This document shows, piece by piece, positions 56,568-64,000 of a stretch of 64,000 nucleotides of DNA. Both the position numbers and the translations under genes were made by a program. Each line of letters starts with the position of its first letter. Position 1 is the stretch's first letter. Source of the stretch: Acidimicrobiia bacterium (GTDB lineage Bacteria; Actinomycetota; Acidimicrobiia; IMCC26256; JAMXLJ01); assembly GCA_035651955.1 (NCBI GenBank), contig DASRES010000015.1, positions 1 through 64,000 on the forward strand, read 5' to 3'. The notes beneath the pieces are model-generated. The model had not been told where the DNA came from and made no database searches. It saw only the letters and a program-made list of their open reading frames with translations.

Positions 56568-57778
56568 CAACCCGTCACGACGACCGGCAGACGGCGCGGG
56601 CCTTCCTCGAAGAACGTCGGCACGTTCTCGAACTCGTAGCCGTCGGCGAGGCGTACCGTGCCGGGCCGGAAGTGGTCGAGGAACGCGCGGATGCCGACGC
56701 GCGCGACGGTGCGGGCGAGTGACGCGCCCGGGCAGACGTGCGGCCCGTATCCGAACGTCAGGTGCTGGTCCGCGTTGGGCCGGTCGACGCGGAACTCGTC
56801 GGGTGCCTCGAACATCCGCTCGTCGCGGTTCGCGCACGCGGTCCCGGCGATGATGCGCTCGCCCTCGTGCACCTCCACGCCCGCGACGGTCGTGTCGTGC
56901 GTGCAGCCGCGCGGGACGAACAGGACCGGAGGCGCGATGCGGAGGCTCTCCTCGACCGCGCGCGCGAGCGCGTCGTCGTCGGCGCGCACGGCCGCCTCGA
57001 GGCCGGGGACGGTGAAGATCTCGTAGAGCAGGTTCCCGAGCAGCTGGCTCGTCGTCGTGAGCCCGCCGGTGATGAGGTTGCGGACGAGCGCACGGACCTG
57101 TCGACGCGGGAGACGCGAGCCCTCGACCTCGAGCGTGACGAGGCGCGCCAGCACGTCGTCACGCTCCTCGCCGCGCGCGAGCTGGGCCTCGGCTTCGTCG
57201 ATCTTGCCGTCGATATAGCCGGCGAACTCGGGGAACGCGGCGGCGAAGCCGACGCCGCGCTCGGTCGCGTTCGTCCGCGGGAACGGGCTCTCCATGAGCT
57301 CCTTCGCCCACGCCGCGAGCGCGTCGGCGTCCGCGGATGGGAGACCGAGCAGGTGCACCGTCACGCGGTTCGGCAGCAGCACCGTGAACCCCGCGACGAG
57401 GTCGGCGTCGCCCGTGCCGAGCGCGTCGAGGAGCGCGTGCGCGGTGTCGCGGATGAACGGCTCCGCGGCGTGGACGAGCCGCGGCGACATCGCGGTGACC
57501 ATCACCCGCCGCACGGGCGTGTGCAACGGCGGGTCGAGCTCCCCGAGCAGACGGTCCGGGAGCGGGATCTCGACACCCGGCGCCTTGAAGCCCGACGCGT
57601 TCGAGAACGCGTCGGTCGCGCGCAGCATCGCCCGGCACTCCTCGTGACGGGTCACGTAGTGCATCCCGCCCGCGATCTCGACGACCGGTGCCTCGGCGCG
57701 CAGCTCCGCGAGCAGCGCCCACGCGTCGTGGGCCTGGCCCGGGTCGAAGGGGTCGAAGGTCGTCGCCGGTTCCGTCAT
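56567..57778 (-). CDS. Cytochrome P450
   Basis: P450 of 403 residues. The heme loop LTFGYGPHVCPGASLAR is canonical, ExxR is EESLRIAPP and PERF-type is VDRPNADQHL. The I-helix reads LITGGLTTTSQLLG, with a Gly-Gly-Leu and no acid in the usual (A/G)Gx(D/E)T position, which may alter oxygen activation. ATG 57778 is 66 bp from the divergent cupin isomerase start. It is coupled to DUF2207 by a one-base overlap, an unusual pairing. Redox partners are absent from the window. Confidence 0.9.
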   Translation of the reverse strand: MTEPATTFDPFDPGQAHDAWALLAELRAEAPVVEIAGGMHYVTRHEECRAMLRATDAFSNASGFKAPGVEIPLPDRLLGELDPPLHTPVRRVMVTAMSPRLVHAAEPFIRDTAHALLDALGTGDADLVAGFTVLLPNRVTVHLLGLPSADADALAAWAKELMESPFPRTNATERGVGFAAAFPEFAGYIDGKIDEAEAQLARGEERDDVLARLVTLEVEGSRLPRRQVRALVRNLITGGLTTTSQLLGNLLYEIFTVPGLEAAVRADDDALARAVEESLRIAPPVLFVPRGCTHDTTVAGVEVHEGERIIAGTACANRDERMFEAPDEFRVDRPNADQHLTFGYGPHVCPGASLARTVARVGIRAFLDHFRPGTVRLADGYEFENVPTFFEEGPRRLPVVVTG

Positions 57779-57844
57779 GTGCCGCGGATCGTAGGTGCTC
57801 ACCGGCTCTCGATCGCGGGCCACACCGTGCGCGAGATTCTCCGG

Positions 57845-58216
57845 ATGCCCGAGACGGAACGTGACCAGGACGAGCGCGAGCAGGACGAGCGTCCCTGGGG
57901 TGGCTACCTCGTGCTGGAGGACGAGCCGACCCACAAGGTGAAGCGGATCACCGTGCGGCCCGGGAAGCGCCTGAGCTACCAGCGCCACGCCCGCCGCGCC
58001 GAGCACTGGTTCGTCGTGGGCGGCAGGGCGACGGTCACGCTCGACGGCGACGAGCGTCGGCTCGGTCCCGGCGACGCGATCGACATCCCGCGCGGCGCCG
58101 CGCACCGCATCGCCAACCGCGGCCACGAGCCCCTCGTCTTCGTCGAGGTCCAGGTGGGCGACTACTTCGGCGAGGACGACATCGAGCGCCTCGACGACGA
58201 CTACGGGAGGACCTGA
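57845..58216 (+). CDS. Cupin-type mannose-6-phosphate isomerase-like protein
   Basis: Type II phosphomannose isomerase-like cupin of 123 residues, the same unit as the C-terminal domain of bifunctional GDP-mannose synthases. WGGYLVLEDEPTHKVKRITV, RPGKRLSYQRHARRAEHW and DIPRGAAHRIANRG are the family motifs, and VFVEVQVGDYFGEDDIERLD is the standard end. The likely reaction is interconversion of mannose-6-phosphate and fructose-6-phosphate, or a related sugar nucleotide step. ATG 57845 is preceded by no clear ribosome site. Confidence 0.88.
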   Translation: MPETERDQDEREQDERPWGGYLVLEDEPTHKVKRITVRPGKRLSYQRHARRAEHWFVVGGRATVTLDGDERRLGPGDAIDIPRGAAHRIANRGHEPLVFVEVQVGDYFGEDDIERLDDDYGRT

Positions 58217-58243
58217 CCGACGCGGTGGTTGCCTCGGGGGCCG

Positions 58244-58266
58244 TCGGAGTGTAAAAACAACTCCGA
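58244..58266. promoter_or_regulatory. Inverted repeat upstream of the DUF2231 gene
   Basis: TCGGAGT (58244-58250) and ACTCCGA (58260-58266) form a perfect 7-bp inverted repeat around the A-rich spacer GTAAAAACA. It lies 27 bp before the DUF2231 start in an unusually AT-rich region and is a candidate operator or promoter element. Confidence 0.35.
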
Positions 58267-58293
58267 TACATCTTAGAACTGAGGGAGGCGGCG

Positions 58294-58908
58294 ATGCGAC
58301 GGTTCTCGTTCCGTCCGGCACTCACGCTGACGGGCCGGAAGTTCAAGGGGCTGCGGGGCTTCGCGGGCAAGCCGTTCCACCCGCCGCTCACCGACGTTCC
58401 CGTCGGCGCCTACGTCCTCGCGGCGGCGTTCGACGTCATCTCGCTCGCGGGCCGTCATCAGCACTGGGCCCGTGACTTCTACCGGGCGGCGAGCTTCACG
58501 ATCATCGCCGGCGCCGGCGTGTCGCTGCTCGCCGCGCTCACCGGGTTCTGGGACTGGCTGCGCTCCACCGAGCCCGGGACGCAGGCGCGTCGGACCGCGA
58601 ACGCGCACATGCTGACGATGGTGACCGTGACGGTGATCGTCCTCGTCGACGTCGTCGTGCGGATCGCCGTGTACTGGGACCGGCCGCACACGCCGCCGCT
58701 CATCGTGGCGTTGAGCGTCGCCGCGGCGTTGCTGACGTTCGTCGGCGGGACGCTCGGCGGGTCCCTGGCCTACGACTACGGGTTCAACGTGGAGACGGCG
58801 GGCGACAGCCCGGTGTGGCACCGCTCGGAGGTCGACGTCCTGCCCGGACAGAAGCCGACCGCGCCCACCGACGACGGGCCGGGTGCGCCGACCGTCGGGC
58901 ATATTTGA
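58294..58908 (+). CDS. DUF2231 membrane protein
   Basis: Protein of 204 residues with four predicted helices. GKPFHPPLTDVPVGAYVLAA is the DUF2231 signature, with a conserved His-Pro and Asp; NAHMLTMVTVTVIVLVDVVV and LIVALSVAAALLTFVGGTLG follow, and a His near the first loop (GRHQHWARD) may bind metal or haem. ATG 58294 follows GAGGGAGGC. The C-terminal 35 residues are cytoplasmic or periplasmic and Pro-rich. Function unknown; the family often occurs near redox proteins. Confidence 0.85.
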   Translation: MRRFSFRPALTLTGRKFKGLRGFAGKPFHPPLTDVPVGAYVLAAAFDVISLAGRHQHWARDFYRAASFTIIAGAGVSLLAALTGFWDWLRSTEPGTQARRTANAHMLTMVTVTVIVLVDVVVRIAVYWDRPHTPPLIVALSVAAALLTFVGGTLGGSLAYDYGFNVETAGDSPVWHRSEVDVLPGQKPTAPTDDGPGAPTVGHI

Positions 58909-58932
58909 ACGTGCAACCACGTTGACGACGGC

Positions 58933-59886
58933 ATGCCTGCAGTCACCGTCGACGACATCCTGACCGTCCCCGCGATCGCGCCGCCCGGGCCGGGCTCGCA
59001 CGCCCGCCCCGTGCTCGCGGTGACGACCGCACCGACCGGCACGGAGGGTCTGGGCTTCCCCGTGCGGCGCGCGTTCGCCGGCGTCGACGCCCGGTACCTC
59101 GACCCGTTCGTCCACATGGACCAGATGGGAGAGGTCGAGTACGCGCCGGGCGAGCCCAAGGGCACGCCGTGGCATCCGCACCGGGGGTTCGAGACCGTCA
59201 CCTACATGATCGACGGGACGTTCGAGCACCACGACTCGACCGGTGGCGGGGGTCTCATCACCGACGGTGCCACGCAGTGGATGACCGCGGGGTCGGGGAT
59301 CCTGCACATCGAGACGCCACCCGAGGAGCTCGTCGCGACGGGTGGCGTGTTCCACGGCGTCCAGCTGTGGGTCAACCTGCCGAAGGCGGAGAAGCTCGTG
59401 CCGCCCGCGTACCAGGGCATCGAGCCCGATCACGTCACGCTGCTGCGCTCGCCCGACGGCGGCGCGCTCATCCGCGTCATCGCGGGCGACGTCGACGGTC
59501 ACCGCGGTCCCGGCTCGACGCACACGCCGATCGCGCTCGCGCACGTCACGCTCGCGCCGGGCGCGCGCGTCACGATCCCGTGGCCGCGCGACTTCAACGG
59601 GCTGGCGTACGTGCTGTCGGGGCGCGGGTCGGTCGGCGACGAGCACGCGCCCGTCGAGACGGGCCGCCTCGCCGTGTTCGGTGACGGCGACACGCTGGAG
59701 CTCGCGGCGGACGAGGCGCAGGACGCGCACGCGCCGAACCTCGACGTGCTCGTGCTCGGTGGTCGGCCGATCCGCGAGCCGGTCGTCTGGTACGGACCGT
59801 TCGTGATGAACACGAAGGCCGAGATCGTCCAGGCGCTCGAGGACTTCGAGTCCGGCCGGATGGGTCAGATCCCCGCGGGCGCGTGA
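58933..59886 (+). CDS. Pirin family bicupin protein
   Basis: Bicupin of 317 residues. FAGVDARYLDPFVHMDQMGEV, then the metal site WHPHRGFETVTYMIDG, and TDGATQWMTAGSGILHIETP are pirin hallmarks, with GVQLWVNLPK in the inter-domain strand. ATG 58933 has a weak ribosome site. Known members are quercetinases or redox-sensing transcription cofactors; the function here is unknown. A palindromic repeat lies 17 bp after its stop in a convergent gap. Confidence 0.9.
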   Translation: MPAVTVDDILTVPAIAPPGPGSHARPVLAVTTAPTGTEGLGFPVRRAFAGVDARYLDPFVHMDQMGEVEYAPGEPKGTPWHPHRGFETVTYMIDGTFEHHDSTGGGGLITDGATQWMTAGSGILHIETPPEELVATGGVFHGVQLWVNLPKAEKLVPPAYQGIEPDHVTLLRSPDGGALIRVIAGDVDGHRGPGSTHTPIALAHVTLAPGARVTIPWPRDFNGLAYVLSGRGSVGDEHAPVETGRLAVFGDGDTLELAADEAQDAHAPNLDVLVLGGRPIREPVVWYGPFVMNTKAEIVQALEDFESGRMGQIPAGA

Positions 59887-59903
59887 CGCTGACGCCGGCG
59901 TGA

Positions 59904-59948
59904 AGATGCGGCACTGACGTACGGAAGGCGTACGTCAGTGCCGCATCT
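59904..59948. repeat. Palindromic intergenic repeat, copy 5
   Basis: Perfect 20-bp arms (59904-59923 and 59929-59948) around a 5-nt loop GAAGG. The ATGCGGCACT core and TCTCGCG end are present. It lies between convergent pirin and penicillin-acylase genes, 17 and 9 bp from their stops, as a bidirectional terminator would. Confidence 0.85.
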
Positions 59949-59957
59949 CGCGCGGTC

Positions 59958-62336
59958 TTAGAACTGGACGACTTGCTGGAAGGTCGGGCGGTTGACGGAC
60001 TGGATCGTGTCGGGGAGCAGGCCCGGCACGAACGTGATGCGCCGTGCCCGGGCGCGCCACGCGCTCGCGTCCGGGCCCTGCTGCGCGGCGAGCGTCGCCG
60101 CGGCCTGTGACACCGCGTTCCAGAGATCGGTCCGGCACGTCGTCAGGTCACCCTTGCCGCAGTAGACGCGGCTGTAGCGGCCGGTGACCGGCTCACCGAG
60201 GATCGTGCGCAGGTCCTTCTGCACGTAGCCGGGGATGCCGGTCGTCGGGATCTCGTCGAGGATCGAGCCGAGCACCGGGCGCAGCACCGCGTTCGTCAGG
60301 AGCGGCCACGCCGCGTCGAGCACCGCGGCGCCGGGCGCGTCGACCTTGCCGTCGGCGTTGCGGTCGAGACGGCTCGCGCCCTGCTGCACCCAGGTGTTCA
60401 CCAGGTCGACGGCCTGTTGCGCGAGCGCGTTCGGCGCGTGACCCGTCGCCAGCACGCGCGCGATCACGGGCCAGACGAGCACCGCGCGGTCGTCCTGGGT
60501 CGCGGCCTTGTTCATGATCGCGACGAGGTCGGACGGCGTGTTGCGGTCCTTGAACCCGGTGAACAGCTGGACGTGCTGCACCGGGCCGTAGCCCCAGTTG
60601 TCGTCGGCCGCGCCCCACCCGGGCGCCTGCTTGTTGTTCCAGTTGACGAACACGCCGTTGTCGGGATCGCTCGCGTGCGGGTGATCGTCCGGGGACAGGA
60701 ACCCGCGCCACTCCCACTGCCCGGTCCCGTAGGTCGGGAGACTCGGGTCGGTACCGGCCGCGCGCACCGGCAGCCGCCCCGACGAGAAGTACGAGACGTG
60801 GTCGCCGTCGACGTAGAACCAGTTGAACGTGTACTCGATCTTGCTGGCGCTGCGCTGGAAGCTCGTCGGCCCGTGCGGGACGTTCTCGTTCAGCTCGAGG
60901 AAGCCGAGCGCGCTCATCGCCTCGCGCCCGCGCGTCGAACGCTGCGTGGTGATCGCGTACGGCTTGCCGCCGATCGTCACCGTTCCGCTGACCGGCCCGT
61001 GCACGGTCTGGTGGAACACGACCTCCTGGTCGGGCGTCGTGCCGCTGCCGCGCAGCACGCCGGCGTCGAACGTCGTCATCGCGACGCACTTGCCGTCGAA
61101 GACGTAGTGGTCGCTCGCGCGCGTCGGCGCGGAGCCGTCCGGGTTGCAGAGCTGCTCGACGAACTGGTCGATGTTGTCGGACTCCGCCGACGTCGCGCTC
61201 CACGCGTACCTCTTGCCGCGGCCGAGCTCGACGTAGACCGACGTGCCCGGGAACGACGCGCCGCGCGCGTTGATCCCGCCGCCGTTGAGGTCCATCTCCA
61301 TGAGGATCTCGGGGTAGTAGTAGCCGACCTGGGGACCCATGACCGCGGCGGGGTCGCCGCCGACGGTGCGGCGCGCCTTCGTGAGCAGCGCGTTCGACAT
61401 GTGCTGCTTCGGCGTGAGCGCCGAGACGGCCTGGATCGAGCCCGGGTCGATCACCGCGGAGCCCGGCGTCGGCCCGGTGGGGACGGGCTCGTAGTCGAAG
61501 CGGCGCGTGATCGTCGTCGGTGCCTCGGGGTCCTGCGCCTCGCGCAGGTCGCGGAAGATCGCGGTGCCGGCGGTGTCGCCGAACTGCGCGCGCAGCCGGG
61601 CGAGGACGTCCGAGTTGGCGACCTCGTTGCCGCCGCCGCGTCCGAACACCGCGCCGATGAGCGACGTCGCCGCGATCACGTCGTTGCGTGTCCAGGGCGC
61701 GGCGGGGTTGTGCGTCTTCGCGTAGTAGGCGTTGATGCCCGCGACGTACGCGTCGACGTCGGCCTCGACCTGCCGGCCCTCGGGTCCGGCCTGCGCGAGC
61801 GCCTGTTGCTCCTGCGCCGCGAGGAACGCCTCGGTCGCGGGGGACGGGTCGAACTTGCGGAGGCTCTGCGCGAGCGCGAACGCGTCGAGGCCCGGCACGT
61901 CGAGCGCGGCGATGCGCGCGGGCCCGCGCAGCGTCTCGAGCAGCAGGCCGCGGTCCTCCGCGGTGACCCAGCCCGCGCCGAACTCGGTGTCGTAGCGGGT
62001 CTGGCCGAAGATGTGGGGGACGTCGTACGAGTCGCGCAGGATCTTCAGGCCGGCGAGGGGCGACGCCTCCGGTGTCCCGGACGTGTCGCCGAGCTTCTCG
62101 TCCTTGAAGTAGCGCTGGACGTCGTCCGGCGAGACCTGGTCGAACTTCGACGTCAGCCCGTCGTACAGCGGGATCTGGTCGGTGGAGTGCGCGTCGGGTG
62201 GCACCGCGCCGGACTCGCCGGGCACGAGGACGTTGCGCACGAGCGGCGGCCGGTCGTCCGCCGCGGCGGGGATCGCAGCCACCATCGTGACCACGAGGAC
62301 GACGCCGAGCAGCGTCGCGAACCACCGTCGTGCCAT
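59958..62336 (-). CDS. Penicillin acylase family (Ntn-hydrolase) protein
   Basis: Secreted acylase precursor of 792 residues. A signal peptide (LLGVVLVVTMVAAIPAAA) is followed by the alpha chain with ILRDSYDVPHIFGQTRYDTE and the Gly-Trp segment GAGWVTAEDRG. The autoprocessing site is HMSNALL with nucleophile Ser314 starting the beta chain. RYAWSATSAESDNIDQF and LNENVPHGPTSFQRS are beta-chain segments. ATG 62336 follows GGGGGGAT. Likely role: amidase of N-acyl homoserine lactones, aculeacin-type lipopeptides or penicillins; the substrate cannot be chosen from the sequence. Confidence 0.9.
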   Translation of the reverse strand: MARRWFATLLGVVLVVTMVAAIPAAADDRPPLVRNVLVPGESGAVPPDAHSTDQIPLYDGLTSKFDQVSPDDVQRYFKDEKLGDTSGTPEASPLAGLKILRDSYDVPHIFGQTRYDTEFGAGWVTAEDRGLLLETLRGPARIAALDVPGLDAFALAQSLRKFDPSPATEAFLAAQEQQALAQAGPEGRQVEADVDAYVAGINAYYAKTHNPAAPWTRNDVIAATSLIGAVFGRGGGNEVANSDVLARLRAQFGDTAGTAIFRDLREAQDPEAPTTITRRFDYEPVPTGPTPGSAVIDPGSIQAVSALTPKQHMSNALLTKARRTVGGDPAAVMGPQVGYYYPEILMEMDLNGGGINARGASFPGTSVYVELGRGKRYAWSATSAESDNIDQFVEQLCNPDGSAPTRASDHYVFDGKCVAMTTFDAGVLRGSGTTPDQEVVFHQTVHGPVSGTVTIGGKPYAITTQRSTRGREAMSALGFLELNENVPHGPTSFQRSASKIEYTFNWFYVDGDHVSYFSSGRLPVRAAGTDPSLPTYGTGQWEWRGFLSPDDHPHASDPDNGVFVNWNNKQAPGWGAADDNWGYGPVQHVQLFTGFKDRNTPSDLVAIMNKAATQDDRAVLVWPVIARVLATGHAPNALAQQAVDLVNTWVQQGASRLDRNADGKVDAPGAAVLDAAWPLLTNAVLRPVLGSILDEIPTTGIPGYVQKDLRTILGEPVTGRYSRVYCGKGDLTTCRTDLWNAVSQAAATLAAQQGPDASAWRARARRITFVPGLLPDTIQSVNRPTFQQVVQF

Positions 62337-62379
62337 GCCGATCCCCCCTGCGTGCGCGTCCCGGGCGCCGCGCATTCTG

Positions 62380-62880
62380 TCAGGACGCCGGCGGCGGGCG
62401 CCCGTCCGGCGCGACCGCGCGCGTCGCCCACGCGGTCGCGCACGCCAGCGCGAGCAGGAGCGCGTCGCCAATGACGGCCTCGACGTTCGCCCGTGTGCCG
62501 TCGCGCACCGCCGAATCGACGCACGTGCACGCGACCGGTACGCCGTGCGTCCACGTCACGACGGTCGTGAACAAAGCGACGCACGCAACGGCGGCACCGG
62601 CAACCGCGCCGACGAACGCGCTCCGTCGCGACGCGAGGAGGACGGCGGCGAGGAGGGCGACGACCGGTAGCGCGGTCGCGAGGACAGTCCCGAGCGTGCC
62701 GAGGTCCGCCGCGCGCCATGTGCGTGACCACCTGCCGTGGTGCGCGAGGCCGGTGGCGCCCGCCCAGACGAGCACCGCGCCGAGCAGCGCGCGCAGTGCC
62801 GTCGCGCCCGCCGGACGGGGGAGTGCAGACGTGGGCAGCTCGTCGGCGCGGCGCACCCGTCCAGTCTCCCGCGCTCGCAC
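62380..62880 (-). CDS. MauE/DoxX-like four-helix membrane protein
   Basis: Protein of 166 residues with four hydrophobic segments (ALRALLGAVLVWAGATGLAH, VLATALPVVALLAAVLLA, SAFVGAVAGAAVACVALFTT and DALLLALACATAWATRAV). A CTCVDS motif in the loop before the last helix recalls the cysteine pair of MauE, which helps disulfide formation. The start is GTG 62880, divergent from the glycosyltransferase with 21 bp between. It lies 43 bp downstream in transcription order of no other gene, so it may be alone. Confidence 0.65.
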   Translation of the reverse strand: MRARETGRVRRADELPTSALPRPAGATALRALLGAVLVWAGATGLAHHGRWSRTWRAADLGTLGTVLATALPVVALLAAVLLASRRSAFVGAVAGAAVACVALFTTVVTWTHGVPVACTCVDSAVRDGTRANVEAVIGDALLLALACATAWATRAVAPDGRPPPAS

Positions 62881-62901
62881 GCCGCACTAGCGTCGCCGGG
62901 C

Positions 62902-63861
62902 GTGACGGACGGGACGGACGGGCGGGTGCCGCACCGGCCGGACGGGACGCGGAGCCGGTTGCCGGCGAGTGTCGTCGTGCCGACGGTGGGTCGCGCCGAC
63001 CTCGTACGCGCGTGCGTCGCGTCGGTCGCCGCGTGCGACCCCGCTGCGGACGAGATCGTCGTCGTCGACCAGAGCGGCGAGCCCGCGGTCCGCGACGCCG
63101 TGCGCGAGGCGGGCGGCAACGCCGCGCGTGTCGTGCACTGTGACGGGCGGGGCGTCGCGCGCGCGACGAACCTCGGTGTCCGTGAGGCGCGCAACGGGGC
63201 GGTCCTCGTCACGCACGACGACTGCACGGTCGCGCCGGACTGGGTCGGGGCCGGGTTCCGCCACCTGCAGCAGCAGCCCGACGTGCTCTTCACGGGCCGG
63301 GTCAAGCCCCCGCCGGGCACGGTGTACGTGCCGTCGACGAAGGACGACCCCGAGCCGCACGACTTCACGGGCGAGCGCGCCATGGGGGTCCTGTACCCCG
63401 CGTGCATGGCGTTCGGGCGCGACGTGATGCTGGCGTTCGGTGGGTTCGACGAACGTGACGAGATGCGCTCGGCCGAGGACAACGACCTGTGCTACCGGTG
63501 GCTGGACGACGGCCGCGGCCTTCGCTACGAGCCCGACATGGTCGTGTGGCACCACGACTGGCGCACGCCCGAGCAGATCGTGCAGACACACCTCGCGTAC
63601 GCGCGCAGCGAGGGCGCGCTCTACGCGAAGCACCTGTACGCGCGTGACTGGCGCGTGCTGCCGTTCCTGTGGTGGGAGCTGCGCACCGCGGTGCGGGCAC
63701 GCGTCGGCGCGCTCGTGAAGCATCGCCCGCGCTGGCAGGACGAGCGCCGAGAGATGCTCTTCCCGCTCCTCGGCGCGCTCGCGCGCGGCCTCGTCGCCGA
63801 GCGGCGCCGCGCGGCCCGTCAGCGCGCGGTGCCGACGTCGCCCAGCACACGAGCCAGGTAG
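62902..63861 (+). CDS. Family 2 glycosyltransferase
   Basis: GT-A glycosyltransferase of 319 residues. PASVVVPTVGRADLVRACVA is the first strand, VVVDQSGEPAV the second, and VTHDDCTVAPDWVG the DxD-type metal site. MAFGRDVMLAFGGFDERDEM and EDNDLCYRWLDDGRGLRYEP are the acceptor and catalytic-base region. GTG 62902 has no strong ribosome site. It would add sugars to polysaccharide or lipid in the envelope. Its 3' end overlaps by 43 bp a convergent reading frame that runs off the right edge. Confidence 0.87.
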   Translation: MTDGTDGRVPHRPDGTRSRLPASVVVPTVGRADLVRACVASVAACDPAADEIVVVDQSGEPAVRDAVREAGGNAARVVHCDGRGVARATNLGVREARNGAVLVTHDDCTVAPDWVGAGFRHLQQQPDVLFTGRVKPPPGTVYVPSTKDDPEPHDFTGERAMGVLYPACMAFGRDVMLAFGGFDERDEMRSAEDNDLCYRWLDDGRGLRYEPDMVVWHHDWRTPEQIVQTHLAYARSEGALYAKHLYARDWRVLPFLWWELRTAVRARVGALVKHRPRWQDERREMLFPLLGALARGLVAERRRAARQRAVPTSPSTRAR

Positions 63862-64000
63862 CGACCGTCGCAGTCGGCGTCCGCGACGCCGGACGCGAAC
63901 GACGCCGCGAGCGCGATGTGCTGCAGCTGCCGCGTCGGGCGCGTACCGAGCACCGGACGCCCGTGTCGCGCGACGGACTCCGCGACCGTCGCGATCGCGG
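63819..64000 (-). CDS. Partial reading frame at the right edge, C-terminal end only
   Basis: An open frame of 60 codons enters from the right edge and ends at 63819. The visible end reads ARHGRPVLGTRPTRQLQHIA and ALAASFASGVADADCDGRYL, ending GDVGTAR. It has the amino-acid composition of coding sequence but no recognisable motif. The 43-bp overlap with the convergent glycosyltransferase is larger than others in the window, so either stop may be misplaced. The N-terminus lies outside the window and function is unknown. Confidence 0.4.
   Translation of the reverse strand, partial: AIATVAESVARHGRPVLGTRPTRQLQHIALAASFASGVADADCDGRYLARVLGDVGTAR

Noticed and set aside
23761-59948. The five palindromes as a CRISPR array or transposon ends
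   Set aside because: They are many kilobases apart, have no spacers, no cas genes and no transposase or target duplications nearby.

Overview
The window is high-GC, densely packed DNA with very short gaps, many GTG and some TTG starts, frequent 4-bp ATGA/GTGA overlaps, and several genes that look leaderless. There are four luciferase-like monooxygenase (LLM) family oxidoreductases, several F420/flavin-type split-barrel proteins, a DUF3618/Holin-X pair, a mycothiol-type DinB protein, and many amidohydrolases and acyl-CoA enzymes. This points to an actinobacterium, probably Acidimicrobiia; that placement is inference from gene content. No rRNA, tRNA, CRISPR array, insertion sequence or phage module was seen, and no gene-free gap exceeds 300 bases.

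Layout. 1-2.7 kb: a divergent menaquinone-type set (geranylgeranyl-reductase-like flavoprotein, UbiE/MenG methyltransferase, UbiA-like membrane protein). 2.7-5.1 kb: VOC protein with a PadR regulator and putative operator, a membrane protein, a cupin and a split-barrel protein. 5.2-12.7 kb: Zn alcohol dehydrogenase next to a Baeyer-Villiger monooxygenase, a tiny four-cysteine (HiPIP-like) protein, a YtcJ-type amidohydrolase, SRPBCC, methyltransferase, enoyl-CoA hydratase. 12.8-19.2 kb: small membrane protein, an operon of two split-barrel proteins plus a GAF regulator, hemerythrin, secreted GH5 glycosidase, LLM enzyme. 19.2-26.4 kb: beta-hydroxyacid dehydrogenase, DinB, F420-type oxidoreductase, UvrD-like helicase with HRDC, ArsR/AHSA1 pair, winged-helix protein, TetR. 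26.4-34.2 kb: acetoacetate-decarboxylase-like protein, two paralogous metal-dependent hydrolases, LLM and enoyl-CoA hydratase, IclR. 34.3-38.5 kb: D-aminoacylase-like amidohydrolase, SnoaL, Rieske oxygenase and nitrobindin-like protein. 39.3-52.6 kb: the densest catabolic stretch (MarR, two amidohydrolase-fold proteins, a DegT-fold enzyme with His in place of the PLP lysine, SDR, P450, LLM, CoA-transferase, hydrolase, cupin, orphan solute-binding lipoprotein, LLM). 52.7-54.7 kb: an envelope/stress cassette with LEA-like 11-residue repeats, Holin-X, DUF3618 and a 59-residue protein. 54.7-64 kb: DUF2207, P450, cupin isomerase, DUF2231, pirin, penicillin acylase family protein, MauE-like membrane protein, glycosyltransferase.

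The genes suggest a versatile oxidative and hydrolytic catabolism: oxygenases (BVMO, Rieske, two P450s, LLM enzymes) activate hydrophobic substrates, and CoA-transferase, enoyl-CoA hydratases and amidohydrolases process ring-opened or CoA-linked products. Substrates cannot be read from the sequence.

The most distinctive non-coding signal is a family of five palindromic intergenic elements sharing an invariant outer core (ATGCGGCACT) and ending in TCTCGCG or similar. Four lie at gene 3' ends; one sits just upstream of a ribosome binding site and has a different but still perfectly paired inner stem. Two further long perfect hairpins (15861-15901 and 43156-43199) lie directly at translation starts.
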